A stretch of 64,000 nucleotides of DNA from Halorussus halophilus (GTDB lineage Archaea; Halobacteriota; Halobacteria; Halobacteriales; Haladaptataceae), in the NCBI RefSeq assembly GCF_008831545.1, contig NZ_CP044523.1:1178001-1242000 (forward strand), in the 5' to 3' direction. The notes below the pieces were generated by a model that saw only the letters and a program-made list of their open reading frames with translations, ran no database searches and had not been told where the DNA came from. A program made the position numbers and the translations under genes. Positions 34,802 through 43,407 of this stretch are shown here, one piece after another (within the stretch, counting starts at the first letter, position 1; every line of letters begins with the position of its first letter).

Positions 34802-35653
34802 TTAGCTGACGTCTGCGCGCTCGAAGGCGAGATAGCCGAGTGCGACGGGCACGACGAGCCAGATGGCTAGCACGACGAGGCCGAACCAGCTTTCGAGGTA
34901 GAACGGCACCTCGCCGATAACGCGGTCGGCCATCGTCATGCTTTGGCCGCCGTTCGCGGCCGCCATCGCGCCGCCCGTGAGGAAGAGGTCTGAGGCCGTC
35001 GTGTAGGCGTTCTTCGGATTGAGCGTCACGAGAAGGTAGTACCACGCCGGAAGTTTACCGACTCCCGGAATCGTCCCTTCGGCGACGTAGTAGATGGCCG
35101 CTGGAACGTAGTCCCAGAGTATCTGGAAGAGAACGAATACGCCGACAGCACTGGCCATGGCCCGGGAACGCGATGCCGACGTGGCCGAAATGCCCACCGC
35201 GATGCCGACGAACGTCGTTCCAAACAGGACGGTCAACAGTGTGAGCATGACGAACTGGCCGAACGAAACCGTCCCGTACAGTGCGGCGAGAACGACCCCC
35301 GTGACGGCGAAGGCGACGACCACGGCGGCCGCGACGACGCCTGCACGGCCGAGAAGCTTCCCGACCACGACGTCTCGACGGGTGTGCGGAAGTCCGAGGA
35401 GAATCTTGATACTCCCCGATTCGCGTTCGCCCGCGATGGCGAGGTACGCCGCCACCAGTGCCGATATCGGGATGATGAGGCCTGCAGGAAGGGTGAGCAG
35501 TTGGGTCGCACCGTCGGCGTCGAGTTCGAGCACTTGGTCGAGGGCGGCTATCGTCCCGGCAGTTGCCAGCACGAACAACAGTATTATCGACCAGAGCATC
35601 TTCGAGCGCACGGCGTCCTCGAAGTCCTTGCGGGCGACGACCAGCCAACTCAT
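34802..35653 (-). CDS. ABC transporter permease (exporter type 2)
   Basis: A 283-residue six-helix NosY-like permease beginning MSWLVVARKDFEDAVRSKML and carrying the same GERESGSIKILLG loop as the copy at 33221. It is translationally coupled to its ATPase (ATG inside the stop of the upstream gene). Together with the gene at 35650 it forms the second exporter, in mirror orientation to the first. Confidence 0.92.
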   Translation of the reverse strand: MSWLVVARKDFEDAVRSKMLWSIILLFVLATAGTIAALDQVLELDADGATQLLTLPAGLIIPISALVAAYLAIAGERESGSIKILLGLPHTRRDVVVGKLLGRAGVVAAAVVVAFAVTGVVLAALYGTVSFGQFVMLTLLTVLFGTTFVGIAVGISATSASRSRAMASAVGVFVLFQILWDYVPAAIYYVAEGTIPGVGKLPAWYYLLVTLNPKNAYTTASDLFLTGGAMAAANGGQSMTMADRVIGEVPFYLESWFGLVVLAIWLVVPVALGYLAFERADVS

Positions 35654-36588
35654 AGCGACACCTCCGATTCGACTCGCTGGTCGTCTGCACCGGTCGTGTA
35701 GGAGGTAAAGAGGTCCTCCAGCGACGACTCTTTCGAGGTGATGTCGGTGACGGTCGCGCCTGCGGCCTCGACGCGATTGATTAGCTTCGCCTTCGCGGTC
35801 GTGTCGGTAATCGTCGCGGAGACGAGATGACCATCGACGGTCGTCCCGCTCACGCCCTCGATGTCGGACAGGTCCAGTTCGGGCACGCGGTCCACGGTAA
35901 GCTCCAGCGTCGAACCGGTTTCGGCGGCCTCGCGGAGTCCCGCGATAGTGTCTACGGCGATGAGTCGTCCGCGGTTCATGATTCCCACGCGGTCACAGAC
36001 CGCTTCGACTTGCGAGAGGATGTGGCTGGAGAAGAAGACGGTCGTGCCGTTCTCCGCTTCCGAGCGGATGATGTCGCGCATCTCGCGGATTCCGTGCGGG
36101 TCCAATCCCGAGGATGGTTCGTCGAGAATCAGGAGGTCGGGATCGCCGACCAGCGCCATCCCGAGCGCGAGACGTTGTCCCATCCCCTTCGAGTAGTCGC
36201 CAGCAGGTCTCTCGGCGTCCTCGGCGTCGAGTCCGACTCTGTCGAGGATTTCGTCGGCGTCGTCGTCGGTCGCCTTCGAGTCGATAGCGAACTGGACGTG
36301 TTTCCGGCCGTCGAGGCGGTCGTAGAGGTCGAAGGCGTCCGGCAGGATGCCGATGCGCTGGTGAATCGCCTGCGTCTCGTCTCGGGTGTCGTATCCCAGT
36401 ACCGTCGCACTCCCTTCGGTCGGGCGAACGTAGTCGAGCAGGAGGTTGATGGTCGTGGACTTCCCTGACCCGTTCGGGCCGAGGAAGCCGAATATCTCTC
36501 CGCGTTCGACGGCCAGGTCGAGCGAGTCCACGGCGAGAACGTCGTCGCCGAACTGTTTTGTCAGGGCGTCAGTTTCGATAGCGGCCAT
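35650..36588 (-). CDS. ABC transporter ATP-binding protein (exporter type 2)
   Basis: A 312-residue ATPase with Walker A GPNGSGKS, signature YSKGMGQRLALGMA and Walker B LLILDEP. Its sequence is closely parallel to the ATPase at 32257 over the whole length, so one exporter probably arose from the other by duplication. A winged-helix regulator gene lies 196 bp upstream on the same strand. Confidence 0.93.
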   Translation of the reverse strand: MAAIETDALTKQFGDDVLAVDSLDLAVERGEIFGFLGPNGSGKSTTINLLLDYVRPTEGSATVLGYDTRDETQAIHQRIGILPDAFDLYDRLDGRKHVQFAIDSKATDDDADEILDRVGLDAEDAERPAGDYSKGMGQRLALGMALVGDPDLLILDEPSSGLDPHGIREMRDIIRSEAENGTTVFFSSHILSQVEAVCDRVGIMNRGRLIAVDTIAGLREAAETGSTLELTVDRVPELDLSDIEGVSGTTVDGHLVSATITDTTAKAKLINRVEAAGATVTDITSKESSLEDLFTSYTTGADDQRVESEVSL

Positions 36589-36784
36589 ACTGTCGTAACA
36601 GTCGGCACGGCCGTCCTCCGTATATTCCTTCCTATCTTTTTACATTTTGACGGTTCGACAACTAAAACGCGCTGTAGCTCCGCGTATAAACCCCTCGCGA
36701 CTGCTTGCGGTTGCTCGCCTGACTCACCCTCGTCGCTTTAACTCATTCGAGAAAACAGTCTTACACTTCTGTCGAGTCGTGTCC

Positions 36785-37744
36785 TCACGATTGGCTGGCG
36801 TCCGGCGCAGACTCGAACGCGCTTGCTTCGACCGAGTGACTTTCGACCGTCTCGATGGCGTCGATTTCGAGGTCCGCGTCGAGTTCTGTCCGGAGTTCGT
36901 CGCCGTCGAGCGAGACGGTCACGCGGAACCGATAGGGGTCAGTCGAGAGACACTCCGTCTCCCAGCAGTCCACGTGGAACCGGGTGAACAGTCCCCAGAA
37001 CGCCTCGTTCGTAACGTCTACGCCGCGCTCCCAGCAGAAGGAGATGACTGCGGGATGGTACGTCACCCGGGCCGCTATCGGGGCAGTGAGTTTGTGACCA
37101 CATCGCTCGCACGTTGCGACTTCGAGGAAGACGTTCGGAAGCGGTTCTTTGCCCGGCTGGACCTGCGAGTGCATTCGCCCGGAACACTCGAAACAGACGC
37201 CCTCGACAGCCATCGAGAATTCGTCACGGACGTGTCGCTGTGCACTCTCGACGACTTCCTCCGGCGTCCGATTCTCGGTCTGGCCGGGCGCGAGTTGATA
37301 AGAGAGGAGGCGAGTCTCACACTCGTCACACCGAATCGTGAGCAGTTCTTGTTCGTGTGCGACCACGAACGTCGTCGCCTCGCAGACCGGACAGACGCCG
37401 TCGAGTTCCACCGGTTCGAACTCCGGTCGCTCGTTGTACGTTCCCGCGAAGATGGCTCGCACGACTTTCTGGCCCGCGTGGGTCAGTCGGTAACCGTCGT
37501 CGGCCTGCCAGACGAACACGTCCTCTAACTGGCTCAGGTGGTAGGAAAACTGCGAGGTGTTGGGTGCGTCCACCTGCTCGTACAACTCCGAGAACGAGCG
37601 GCCGTGCGTGTCGCGGTGCGTGTCCTCCGGTTGCTCTGCCGCGCCGAGCGTCCGTAGTATCTCCACTCTGAGTTCGTTGCCGAGGAGTGCGAACGCTTCG
37701 TCTGGAGAGCGGTGGGCTTCGCTCGGCCCAGGCGTCGAGTTCAT
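36785..37744 (-). CDS. Winged-helix transcriptional regulator with zinc-ribbon-like part
   Basis: A 319-residue protein. Residues 12-95 form an ArsR-like winged helix (ALLGNELRVEILRTLGA, with a recognition helix in TSQFSYHLSQLED). The middle has two zinc-ribbon-like pairs, CPVCEA...CDECE and CFECSG...CERCG. The C-terminus is a mixed alpha/beta domain without known motif. Haloarchaea have many such regulators. The gene lies upstream of and in line with the second ABC exporter and may control it, which is inference. Confidence 0.87.
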   Translation of the reverse strand: MNSTPGPSEAHRSPDEAFALLGNELRVEILRTLGAAEQPEDTHRDTHGRSFSELYEQVDAPNTSQFSYHLSQLEDVFVWQADDGYRLTHAGQKVVRAIFAGTYNERPEFEPVELDGVCPVCEATTFVVAHEQELLTIRCDECETRLLSYQLAPGQTENRTPEEVVESAQRHVRDEFSMAVEGVCFECSGRMHSQVQPGKEPLPNVFLEVATCERCGHKLTAPIAARVTYHPAVISFCWERGVDVTNEAFWGLFTRFHVDCWETECLSTDPYRFRVTVSLDGDELRTELDADLEIDAIETVESHSVEASAFESAPDASQS

Positions 37745-37836
37745 GCCCGGCCTATGCGGGCGGTAGCTAAAGGAGTTTCAGGTCGCGCCGGGGACTCTGT
37801 GGGACGTCCAATCTGGCGATTCTGCGTCGTGGGGCG

Positions 37837-38349
37837 TCAGACCACTTCCTTCGACTTCTCGACGACGCGCACTCGGTCGATGGAGGTGTCCGGATACTGG
37901 CCGTCGTCGTCCTTCTCGGCGGCCTTCACCATGTCCCAGACGACGTTCAGGCCGGTCGTCACGCCCTCAAGCGCCTCCATCTCACAGCCCGTCTTCCCGG
38001 TCGTCTCGACGGCGACTTCCACGGTCACGCGCTCGTCGTAGAGTTCGAAACTCGTCTCGACGTTCGAAATCGGAATCTGGTGGCACATCGGAATCGTCTC
38101 CCACGTGTGCTTGACCGCCTGTACTGCACCGACTCGCGCGGTGGCGAGTACGTCGCCCTTGCCGAGCGCGTTGTCGCGGATGGCTTCGATGGTCGATGGC
38201 TGAAGGTTGATTTCGCCCGCCGCGACCGCCCGCCGTCGAGAGTCGGGTTTGTCGCCTACGTCCACCATCTGGACTTCGCCCTCCTCGTCGGTGTGGGTGA
38301 GGTCGTTGGCGTCGTCTGTCTGGCCGTCGTCGCTTCCGTCACTCGTCAT
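37837..38349 (-). CDS. moaC: Cyclic pyranopterin monophosphate synthase MoaC
   Basis: A 170-residue MoaC. The conserved MCHQIPI segment and the KTGCEMEALEGVTTGL segment are present. It converts the product of MoaA into cyclic pyranopterin monophosphate in molybdenum cofactor synthesis. An N-terminal acidic extension of about 28 residues (SDGSDDGQTDDAND...) is halophile-style. ATG 38349 lies inside the end of the NnrD gene (11-bp overlap), showing translational coupling. No other moa genes are nearby. Confidence 0.95.
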   Translation of the reverse strand: MTSDGSDDGQTDDANDLTHTDEEGEVQMVDVGDKPDSRRRAVAAGEINLQPSTIEAIRDNALGKGDVLATARVGAVQAVKHTWETIPMCHQIPISNVETSFELYDERVTVEVAVETTGKTGCEMEALEGVTTGLNVVWDMVKAAEKDDDGQYPDTSIDRVRVVEKSKEVV

Positions 38350-39781
38350 CGTTACCCCACAGTGCCCGCGGCAGGGTCTCAAGCATGTCGGAAGCGAGCA
38401 GTCCGTCCTTGTAGCAGTCGTCCAGCAGTTCGGCAGACCGGCCGTTCGCGTAGGCGGCCATGCACGCTGACTGGAAGGGGTCGTGGGCCGCGAGCAGTCC
38501 GGCGGTCGCGCCTGCGAGCAAGTCACCGGTTCCGCCGACGGCCATGCCGGGGGTCCCCGTTCGGCAGATTCGCGTCTCCTCGCCGTCGGTTATCACGTCG
38601 TCTTTCGCCTTGGCCAGCACGACATGGCCTAACTCGGCGGCAAGGGCTTCGATTTCGTCGGCGTAGTCGGCCATTTCCTCGCCGCTCTCGACTTCCGGGC
38701 CGCCCATCTTCGCCAACTCTCTCCGGTTCGGCGTACAGACCAGTGTCGCGTCTGTATCTACGTCGGCGACGACTGCGAGAGCGTCTGCATCGACTACAGC
38801 GCGACCGGAGAAATCGGAGAGAAACTGCGAAACTGCTTCGAGCGTCTCGTCGGCGCTCCCGAGTCCCGGACCCAACACGACCACGTCGTCGTAACTCTCT
38901 GCGGTATCGAGAATGTCGCTCACTCGCTCGGGCCGTAGTCGGTCGCTCTCGTACGGTTGGACGATGAGGTCTTCTGCGTAGCCCTGAATCTGGTCGGCGA
39001 CCGTCTCGGGCGCGGCGACGAACGCGAGGTCTGCACCCGCTCGCATCGCCGACTGGGCGGCCAATGCGGGCGCACCGGTGAACGGCCCGCCACCGATGAC
39101 GTAGGCGCGGGCGTCCTCGGACTTGCGTCCAGAGCGGATGGGGCGAAGGTCGCCCGGTCCGACCTGTCGTTCTGCGGCCGCGGGGATGCCGATGTCGGCG
39201 ACGGTCACGTCGGCGTCGAGGCTCGACAGGCCGGGTTTCTCGTCGTGGAACGTGACGATTCGGTCTGCCTCGACGGCGACTCCCGGTGCTTCGCCGGTGT
39301 CTGCGTTGATTCCCGAGGGCACGTCCACGGCGACGACTGCCGCGTCGGCGTCGTTGATTCGTTCCGCGACGGTTGCCTCGGGTTCTCGGAGCGCGCCAGT
39401 GACGCCGGTACCGAGCATGGCGTCTACAACCACGTCACAGTCGGGCAACTCGAAGCTCCGGGAGTCGGTGACTGTTTGGCTGGCGTAGCGTGCCTGTTCG
39501 AGCGCGTCCCAGTTCTCGCGGGCGATATCTGTCGAGATGGTTCCGGGTCTCCCCAAGAGGTGGACCGACACGTCGTACTCGTCTAGGAAGCGAGCAGCGA
39601 CGAAGGCGTCACCGCCGTTGTTGCCGCGGCCTGCGACGATAGCGACCCGTGCCCCGGGGTCGGCGACTGCGCGAACTTCGCGGGCGACGGCGTTCCCGCT
39701 CGACTCCATCAACTGCTTCTGAGGGACGCCGAGTGCGGCGGCGTTCTCGTCTACCTGCGCCATCCGGTCGGACGAAATCAT
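38339..39781 (-). CDS. nnr: Bifunctional NAD(P)H-hydrate epimerase / dehydratase
   Basis: A 480-residue repair enzyme. The N-terminal epimerase domain (YjeF-N, residues 1-205) has VAIVAGRGNNGGDAF. The C-terminal ADP-dependent dehydratase domain (YjeF-C/CARKD) has VVLGPGLGS and the GMAVGGTGDLLAGATAGLLA segment with catalytic Asp. Together they convert the S and R forms of damaged NAD(P)HX back to NAD(P)H. The fused form is common in archaea and bacteria. It lies between acylphosphatase and moaC on one strand. Confidence 0.95.
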   Translation of the reverse strand: MISSDRMAQVDENAAALGVPQKQLMESSGNAVAREVRAVADPGARVAIVAGRGNNGGDAFVAARFLDEYDVSVHLLGRPGTISTDIARENWDALEQARYASQTVTDSRSFELPDCDVVVDAMLGTGVTGALREPEATVAERINDADAAVVAVDVPSGINADTGEAPGVAVEADRIVTFHDEKPGLSSLDADVTVADIGIPAAAERQVGPGDLRPIRSGRKSEDARAYVIGGGPFTGAPALAAQSAMRAGADLAFVAAPETVADQIQGYAEDLIVQPYESDRLRPERVSDILDTAESYDDVVVLGPGLGSADETLEAVSQFLSDFSGRAVVDADALAVVADVDTDATLVCTPNRRELAKMGGPEVESGEEMADYADEIEALAAELGHVVLAKAKDDVITDGEETRICRTGTPGMAVGGTGDLLAGATAGLLAAHDPFQSACMAAYANGRSAELLDDCYKDGLLASDMLETLPRALWGNDDE

Positions 39782-39843
39782 GTCCGGGATTTCGTCGGGA
39801 ACGCTCGTAAAGCCTGCCGCTACGAGGTGGGTCGGGTGGACTC

Positions 39844-40131
39844 TCAGCGGCGAACCTCGAACCCGTCCTCCCCCTCGGGGTCACCGTACTCGACTTCCAC
39901 GTCGTCCACGCTCGCGGCGGGACTACCGGAGTGACACCACTCGACCATCTCGGAGACGGTCGATTCGGGGCCTTCGAAGACGGCTTCGACGCGGCCGTCC
40001 GAGAGGTTCTTCACCCAGCCGTCGATGCCCTTCTCGCGGGCCGTATCGCGCGTGTTCGCCCGGTAGAAGACGCCCTGAACGTTGCCGGAGACGAAGACGT
40101 GTGCGCGAGTTCTGTCGCCGTTATTTGGCAT
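39844..40131 (-). CDS. acyP: Acylphosphatase
   Basis: A 95-residue protein with the acylphosphatase signature GNVQGVFYR (catalytic Arg) and GWVKNLSDGRVEAVFEG (catalytic Asn). It hydrolyses carboxyl-phosphate bonds such as in 1,3-bisphosphoglycerate. The length is standard. It is 62 bp upstream of the nnr gene on the same strand. Confidence 0.95.
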   Translation of the reverse strand: MPNNGDRTRAHVFVSGNVQGVFYRANTRDTAREKGIDGWVKNLSDGRVEAVFEGPESTVSEMVEWCHSGSPAASVDDVEVEYGDPEGEDGFEVRR

Positions 40132-40254
40132 GGTTTTGGGTTCGTTCGGGAGCGGTAAATGCCGTGTGGCGACTAGTTGGTTCCGTCTGATGAAGTACTT
40201 CGGTGAGGATTGGTCGTGTCTCGGAGGTTGCTACTTACGACAGGATAGTATAAA

Positions 40255-40345
40255 AGCTAGCTACTGCCGGTGCTTAGAATACCGCAACCACACGCTTCCC
40301 CAGCCGACTGCGGTCCTCGGGTCCGAAAGACATGCTGTCGCGCCC
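40255..40345 (-). repeat. Dispersed structured repeat, copy 2 left arm
   Basis: On the minus strand this arm has GTCTTTCGGACCCGAGGACC near 40331-40312, block B GTCGGCTGGGGAAGCGTGTG (40310-40291), and block C CCGGCAGTAGCTAGCTTTT (40269-40251). The wording matches copy 1's right arm closely (GTCTTTCGGACCTGAGGACC there). It faces the right arm at 40385-40563. The remaining sequence of 40132-40702 contains no supported gene. Confidence 0.8.
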
Positions 40346-40384
40346 GAGGGGTGCGACTAGCGCACGCCGCCCGGCTGTGAAAAT

Positions 40385-40563
40385 GCGCGATACCTGTCCT
40401 TGGGTCATGGCGCGCGCTGGTGCGACCCAGGGTGGTCGCACCAAACTCCGCGCGAGGGATGACTGAACGAAGCGCCGCAGGTGCGAGTGAGAGAATCGGC
40501 TGGGGAGGTGTGTGGCTCTCGCGGTGCGGTACGGTCTCCTTGGTTTCGGCAGTAGCTAGCTTC
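40385..40563 (+). repeat. Dispersed structured repeat, copy 2 right arm
   Basis: A full element: GCGCGATACC start, GGCGCGCGCTGG, hairpin H1 TGGTGCGACC (40418-40427) with GGTCGCACCA (40434-40443), block A CGCGCGAGGGATGACTGA (40450-40467), block B ATCGGCTGGGGAGGTGTGTG (from 40495), a TCTCGCGGTGCGG stretch, CTCCTTGGTTTCGG, and block C CAGTAGCTAGCTTC (40550-40563). H2 is poorly formed here. Confidence 0.8.
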
Positions 40564-40702
40564 ACTGCGCCGTCCGATTTTCCGTTTGCTGACACCTCTC
40601 TTCGTGTGGTGACGACAGTAGCTACCCCTCTGTCTTCCGTGACTCGTTAGTTGTTTCAGTCCACCATTGCGATGCTCCGAAAGTACCTCAGAACAACTTC
40701 TA

Positions 40703-41587
40703 CTACCGATTCCGCAGATAGTGGAACACGTACGTCTGGGCGTACCCGGCGTACTCCCCACCAAATTCTGCGCGAATCGCCCGCGAAGTTTCCGCATAGG
40801 ACCCGCAGTCGCACTCTGGGTAGTACTCCGCAATCGCAGTCTGAATCCACGTGTCGAGCGGGACTGCCTCCAGATACCCCAGCGAGAACAGTAGCACGCA
40901 GTCGGCCACCTTGTCGCCGACGCCGACGAACGCCTGCATCGCGTCGCGGGCCGCTTCGTACTCCAGTCCGCGAACGTCGCTCTCCGTCGCCTCACCCGAA
41001 GCGACCAACTCTGCAGTTCGCTGGACGTACGGCGCACGATAGCCGAGTCCTAAGCCGCGTAGCTCCGACTCGCTCGCCGTCGCCAGTCGCTCCGGTGTCG
41101 GAAACTGGTGGTACGTCTTGCCGTCGAACTCGACCGCCTCGCCGTACTCCTCGGCGAGTGCGACCTGCATGTCGTAGATGCGACTCACGCGCATCTGAGC
41201 CGAGCAAATGAACGAAATCAGGCAGGGAAAGAAGGGGTCTTCGACGATTCGCATCCCGCGGTAGGCGTCGTACGCTTCGTCGAGCAGTTCGCCCCCCGGA
41301 GTCGCTTCGACGATGGCGTCTAAGTCGTCGTCCAGTCGCAGGAGGTCGAACAGTAGGTCTTCAGCATCAGTACTGGCTTCCCACTCCAACAGACCATCGC
41401 GCTGGCGCACCCAGAGGACTTCGTCGTCGAGGACCGTGTAGTACCACGCAGACCCGCCGTAGGCAGCAGCCGTTTCGTACATCTGACCGTCCTCGCGCCG
41501 CCAGAGGTAGCTCTGGCCACTCTCCAGCGTCGATTGGAGGTCTATCCCCCCGGACAGGTCCGCGACGGCTATCGAACCGGAATCCAT
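40703..41587 (-). CDS. ogg: 8-oxoguanine DNA glycosylase / AP lyase
   Basis: A 294-residue base-excision-repair enzyme of the OGG/AlkA fold. The helix-hairpin-helix GVGDKVADC holds the catalytic Lys226, and Asp245 in PLDTWI is the second key residue. The N-terminal domain (residues 1-110) shows GQSYLWRRE, the usual damaged-base domain start. It removes 8-oxoguanine and cuts the backbone. It is divergent from the UPF0212 gene at 41674. Confidence 0.95.
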   Translation of the reverse strand: MDSGSIAVADLSGGIDLQSTLESGQSYLWRREDGQMYETAAAYGGSAWYYTVLDDEVLWVRQRDGLLEWEASTDAEDLLFDLLRLDDDLDAIVEATPGGELLDEAYDAYRGMRIVEDPFFPCLISFICSAQMRVSRIYDMQVALAEEYGEAVEFDGKTYHQFPTPERLATASESELRGLGLGYRAPYVQRTAELVASGEATESDVRGLEYEAARDAMQAFVGVGDKVADCVLLFSLGYLEAVPLDTWIQTAIAEYYPECDCGSYAETSRAIRAEFGGEYAGYAQTYVFHYLRNR

Positions 41588-41673
41588 CGCCGGTCAGAAA
41601 GGGCCGGGGTACTTGAAAACTTTCGGTTTAGGGCCAACGTTAATACTGGTGGCCGTACAAGTTTGATGCGACC

Positions 41674-42120
41674 ATGAACTGCAGTGTTGTCGTGGAGGCC
41701 GCAGTCCCGGTCTACGACGTCGAGACCTCGGACGAGGCGGTACGAATCGCCATCTCGAAGACCGGAGAGTTGCTCAACCCCGACCTGAACTACGTCGAGA
41801 TTAACATGGGCGAGCGGTCCTGTCCGCACTGTGGTGAGGAGTTGGACCCCGCGTTCATCGCCGCCGACGAGAGTCTGGTCGCGCTGGAACTAGAGATGAC
41901 GGTCTTCAACGTCGAACGCGAGGAACACGCCTCGCGCATCGCTCGCAAGGAGATCGGTCAACGACTCGAAAACATCCCCCTGTCGATACTCGACGTCACC
42001 GTGCTGGAAGACGACGACGAGGACGATGAGGACGAGGAAGAAGAAGTCGAGGAGGCCGAAACAGCGTCCGACGGGACGGACGACGAGGTCCTCCCCGAAT
42101 TCGAAGACCTCATCGAGTAA
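41674..42120 (+). CDS. UPF0212 (DUF555) family protein
   Basis: A 148-residue archaeal protein. Residues 1-105 form the conserved core (VVVEAAVPVYDVETSDEAVR, then LNPDLNYVEINMG, then IARKEIGQRLENIPL), with one CPHCGEE pair near residue 50. The last 40 residues are an extreme acidic tail of Asp and Glu. It starts 86 bp from the divergent ogg gene. The function is unknown. Confidence 0.92.
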   Translation: MNCSVVVEAAVPVYDVETSDEAVRIAISKTGELLNPDLNYVEINMGERSCPHCGEELDPAFIAADESLVALELEMTVFNVEREEHASRIARKEIGQRLENIPLSILDVTVLEDDDEDDEDEEEEVEEAETASDGTDDEVLPEFEDLIE

Positions 42121-42350
42121 AGGAGTTCGACGACCGGGACTGGCCTGCGACGACCGGGTCGGGTTGTGACGACTGACCTGTTTGCAGATTATCTAGCGAA
42201 TATCTGGCGAAGTCGAAATTCGTTCAGCGACGACTCCGCGTCGCATACGTTTCGAGGTCAATCGAGTACGTATCGAGACCAAACGCATCGTTACGCACCG
42301 CTAGTAGGGAGTTGCTACCGTAGTGAGGAATCGACTACCGCGACTGCGTT

Positions 42351-42590
42351 TCAGTCGGCCTTGGGAGCGACTTTCTCGCCGCTCTCGACTTCGGTCATCT
42401 CGGACGTAATTGATTTCGCCATCGCAAAAACAGCGGCCTTGTGGTCAGTTTTTGATTTGTGGATCGATGTCGGTCGTACACCGAGAGAGTCGTACTCGCT
42501 GAGGTCTACGTTCATGCCGTTCTCGTCTTCGTAGTAGCTTCCGACCTCTGCGAGCAGGCCGTGAAGGTGAATGAGTTCCTGCTTCTTCAT
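42351..42590 (-). CDS. UPF0058 family protein
   Basis: A 79-residue protein with the family pattern MKKQELIHLHGLLAEVGSYY, then LGVRPTSIHKSKTDHKAAVF. Start ATG 42590 was preferred over the TTG two codons earlier. The conserved Lys, His and Asp residues suggest a nucleic-acid or metal role, which is unproven. It lies alone between UPF0212 and a 479-bp non-coding stretch. Confidence 0.93.
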   Translation of the reverse strand: MKKQELIHLHGLLAEVGSYYEDENGMNVDLSEYDSLGVRPTSIHKSKTDHKAAVFAMAKSITSEMTEVESGEKVAPKAD

Positions 42591-43069
42591 GGACAACCAA
42601 GGCTAACGGTTGCAGGGTTATAGTATTATCTTGAGTCCCGTTAACACGGGTTACGGATTACTCCTCCGTTTGAGAACTGTTCACGAACGAAATAATCGAT
42701 AACCTACCGTTGCCAAATCGTTCCATACCGTTCCGTTCGCTTCCAGAGAATACGGAATCTTGCAGCCTTCTCACGGTCTGATTCGACGGATATCGAAAAT
42801 AGGTACTATCGAACGAATAATATCTCTGCTTGGAACGAAGTCCCCATACTCGACAGGAACTGCGTGTCATGAAACGTTTCCGCGCAGAAATCGGAGGAAA
42901 ATGGGTCGGTTTTTCTCGCGCGCGCTCGTCGCGCGTCGGGCGCTCCCGTAGCAAGAACACGGTCTTCCTGTCGAAGCGACTCACGACAGTCGACGCTTCG
43001 CTTCGACGTACTCGGCCCGAGAAGAACGTGGACGTTGCGTTCGAAACGCGACGCACGTCCGGCGACTCA
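42591..43069. other. Gene-free stretch with low-GC segment
   Basis: No credible gene was found in 479 bp. The left part (about 42600-42850) is clearly lower in GC than its surroundings and contains short AT-rich stretches; the right part is rich in CGCG. Open frames here lack family similarity and have the codon pattern of noise. It may hold the promoter of UPF0058 and old insertion debris. Confidence 0.5.
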
Positions 43070-43249
43070 CTACTTGAACTGCTTCAGCGTCTCCAAGTCA
43101 CGCTCGGTTCGCGTGAACTCGGCCGTCCGACGTGACGCGTGACAGTTCGGGCAGTGGAACATCTCGTCGGTGGACGGGAGGGCGTCCGGGCCTTCCTCCC
43201 AATCCTTGCCACACTCTGGACACAACAGTCGCACGTACGTTTCGTTCAT
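43070..43249 (-). CDS. Small zinc-finger protein
   Basis: A 59-residue protein with LLCPECGKDWEE and FHCPNCHASRR, a CxxC...CxxC zinc ribbon, followed by a charged C-terminal helix (FTRTERDLETLKQF). Start ATG 43249 begins MNETYVRLLC. Small proteins of this kind are frequent in haloarchaea and often regulatory or ribosome-linked; no specific role is evident. It is divergent from the metal-exporter gene. Confidence 0.85.
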   Translation of the reverse strand: MNETYVRLLCPECGKDWEEGPDALPSTDEMFHCPNCHASRRTAEFTRTERDLETLKQFK

Positions 43250-43326
43250 ACACCTGAGTATGTGCGAGACTGGTAGAAAAAACTTGTCGCAGAAATGTGG
43301 GGTGGGCGATACGTGGAACCGCAAAC

Positions 43327-43368
43327 TATAAATTTGGGTGTACTAAAATAACTTTTAGATATGTCTAA
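43327..43368 (+). promoter_or_regulatory. TATA box and palindromic metal-regulator-like operator
   Basis: TATAAAT at 43327-43333 is a plausible TATA box. About 25 nt downstream lies the inverted repeat TTAGA-TATG-TCTAA (43355-43368), at the expected transcription start. The half-site resembles those of DtxR/MntR/SirR-type metal regulators (TTAG...CTAA). It stands 40 bp upstream of the metal-exporter ATG. Assignment to a specific regulator is inference. Confidence 0.55.
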
Positions 43369-43407
43369 TCTACTGTCGGACAGTCGGCTACCCCGTCTGG
43401 AGTGCGA

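Noticed and set aside
42658-43135. Open frames between UPF0058 and the zinc-finger gene
   Set aside because: Composition and codon pattern differ from real neighbours and no domain is recognised; treated as non-coding.
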